This document shows, one piece after another, positions 14,796 to 16,029 of a DNA stretch of 16,029 nt (positions are counted from its first letter, which is position 1; each line of letters opens with the position of its first letter). The notes under the pieces are model-generated. The model made no database searches. It was not told the DNA's origin and worked only from the letters and a program-made list of their open reading frames with translations. A program made the translations under genes and the position numbers. Source of the stretch: Acinetobacter sp. UBA6641 (GTDB taxonomy: Bacteria > Pseudomonadota > Gammaproteobacteria > Pseudomonadales > Moraxellaceae); assembly GCA_002455755.1 (NCBI GenBank), contig DKLL01000003.1, positions 181-16,209 on the forward strand, written 5' to 3'.

Positions 14796-16029
14796 ATGCC
14801 TCATCCTCAATCACTGGTCAACCAGCAGAAACTCTGGAAAACATTTTTAATTTTCCTGTTGCCCTTGATTGCGACCAATATTTTGCAAAACCTGTCCGGA
14901 ACCATTAATACCATTTTTGTCGGGCAAATGATGGGGGTGAATGCAATTGCAGCTGTAGCGGTTTTCTTTCCCATTTTGTTCTGCCTGCTGGCTTTTGTGA
15001 TTGGACTGTCCTCTGGTGCAACGGTATTGGTGGGACAGGCCTGGGGAGCACAAAATATTGAAAAAGTGCGCTGTGTGGTGGGCTCTACCCTGTTCATGAC
15101 TTTAATTGGCGGCAGCATTATTGCCTTATTAGGTGTATTTTTTGCTGAACATATTTTGCTTGCTTTAGGTACAGATCCGCAGGTGATGCATCTGTCATTG
15201 CCTTATGTACAGTGGATGCTTGCCGGCAGTCCATTGCTGTTTATTTATATTATTTATACTTCAATTTTACGTGGCGTGGGTGACAGTACCACACCCCTGA
15301 TTGTCTCAGGCATGACCATTGTGATTGGTCTGTTCGTCACTCCCGTGCTGATTGCAGGTTATTTTGGCTTTCCGAAAATGGGCATTATTGCTCCAGCCAT
15401 AGCCACTATTGTCGGTTATCTGGCAGTACTGATCTTTTTGCCCCTATATTTGAATAAAAAGGATCATCCGCTTAAGCTTGACAGTCATTTGCTTAGCCAT
15501 ATCCGCCACCATCCTGAACTGAGTAAAATTATTCTGCGTTTAGGTATTCCTACCGGTGTGCAGATGGTGACAACCTCCGTTGCCGGTCTGGTGATTGTCG
15601 GGCTGGTGAATCGTCATGGTTCACATGCGACCGCGGCCTATGGGGCAGTCAATCAGGTGCTGAATTACATTCAATTTCCGGCCCTGTCCATTTCGATTGC
15701 CGCTTCGATTTTTGCAGCCCAGGCCATTGGTGCCGGAAAATCGGATCTGCTCAATAAAGTTACCCGTACCGCACTCGGGATGAATATAGTCATTACCGGT
15801 GGACTGGTGGCTTTGGCTTATCTGTTCTCCAAATATCTGATGACACTGTTTATCACTGACCCGACGGTGGTTGTACTTGGGCAGCAATTATTATTTATCG
15901 TGCTATGGTCAATCCTGTTCTTTGGAGCGAGTGCGATTTTTGCTTCCATCATGCGTGCCAGTGGCACCGTAACCCTGCCGATGCTGATTAATATCGCCGC
16001 GATTCTATTGATTGAAGTGCCATGTGCTT
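14796..16029 (+). CDS. MATE-family multidrug efflux protein, C-terminus cut by window edge
   Basis: MATE transporters are inner-membrane antiporters that expel cationic drugs or metabolites using proton or sodium gradients. The frame is open from the ATG at 14796 to the window edge (411 codons seen; the family is usually about 450). It starts MPHPQSLVNQQKLWKTFLIF and continues with repeated hydrophobic helices. MATE-typical segments are LSGTINTIFVGQMMG, GLSSGATVLVGQAWGAQN, TSILRGVGDSTTPLI and, in the second half, AAYGAVNQVLNYIQFPALSI and AAQAIGAGKSD. The two halves show the expected internal pseudo-symmetry. An AGGAC ribosome-binding site precedes the start. Coupling ion and substrates cannot be told. 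It is probably transcribed separately from the aminotransferase, but read-through is possible because no terminator lies between. Confidence 0.92.
   Translation, partial: MPHPQSLVNQQKLWKTFLIFLLPLIATNILQNLSGTINTIFVGQMMGVNAIAAVAVFFPILFCLLAFVIGLSSGATVLVGQAWGAQNIEKVRCVVGSTLFMTLIGGSIIALLGVFFAEHILLALGTDPQVMHLSLPYVQWMLAGSPLLFIYIIYTSILRGVGDSTTPLIVSGMTIVIGLFVTPVLIAGYFGFPKMGIIAPAIATIVGYLAVLIFLPLYLNKKDHPLKLDSHLLSHIRHHPELSKIILRLGIPTGVQMVTTSVAGLVIVGLVNRHGSHATAAYGAVNQVLNYIQFPALSISIAASIFAAQAIGAGKSDLLNKVTRTALGMNIVITGGLVALAYLFSKYLMTLFITDPTVVVLGQQLLFIVLWSILFFGASAIFASIMRASGTVTLPMLINIAAILLIEVPCA

Overview
The window looks like chromosome of an Acinetobacter-type gammaproteobacterium. This is inferred from protein character, from the gene order atp operon – znuA / zur-znuC-znuB, and from the style of the VgrG; no database search was possible. 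Most of the window is ordinary housekeeping sequence. The exception is an AT-rich cassette at about 7.98-10.72 kb, which carries what looks like a type VI secretion (T6SS) effector and its immunity partner. No stretch longer than about 300 bases lacks a gene, and I saw no tRNA, rRNA, CRISPR array or insertion sequence.

Region 1 (1-3031, minus strand): the promoter-proximal part of the F1Fo ATP synthase operon, in transcription order atpI, atpB, atpE, atpF, atpH and the first 36 codons of atpA. A TATAAT -10 box sits about 65 bases upstream of atpI.

Region 2 (3039-6156): the zinc-uptake locus. znuA (minus) diverges from zur-znuC-znuB (plus). A 15-base perfect palindrome between them matches the core of the Zur operator. 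Zur senses zinc, ZnuA binds it in the periplasm, ZnuB is the channel and ZnuC the ATPase. Histidine-rich stretches are on Zur and ZnuC rather than on ZnuA.

Region 3 (6208-7985): a LysE/RhtB-type exporter (minus) divergent from a YfeX-like Dyp-type peroxidase (plus), the latter ending in a strong hairpin terminator.

Region 4 (8066-13304, minus strand): vgrG, then a 550-residue protein with tandem Ig/transthyretin-like repeats and a C-terminal GH19 (chitinase/lysozyme-like) domain, then a 239-residue secreted, six-cysteine protein with an SH3-like C-terminus. The three genes overlap by 1 and 4 bases. The simplest reading is a VgrG spike delivering a peptidoglycan hydrolase, with a periplasmic immunity protein. 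Base composition drops sharply from GC-normal vgrG core to AT-rich cargo, close to the border between the VgrG core and its unique C-terminal extension. This suggests the cargo was exchanged as a unit. It is the most interesting part of the window.

Region 5 (13481-16029, plus strand): a YbdL-like methionine aminotransferase, then a MATE-family efflux pump cut by the window edge, with an inverted repeat between them.
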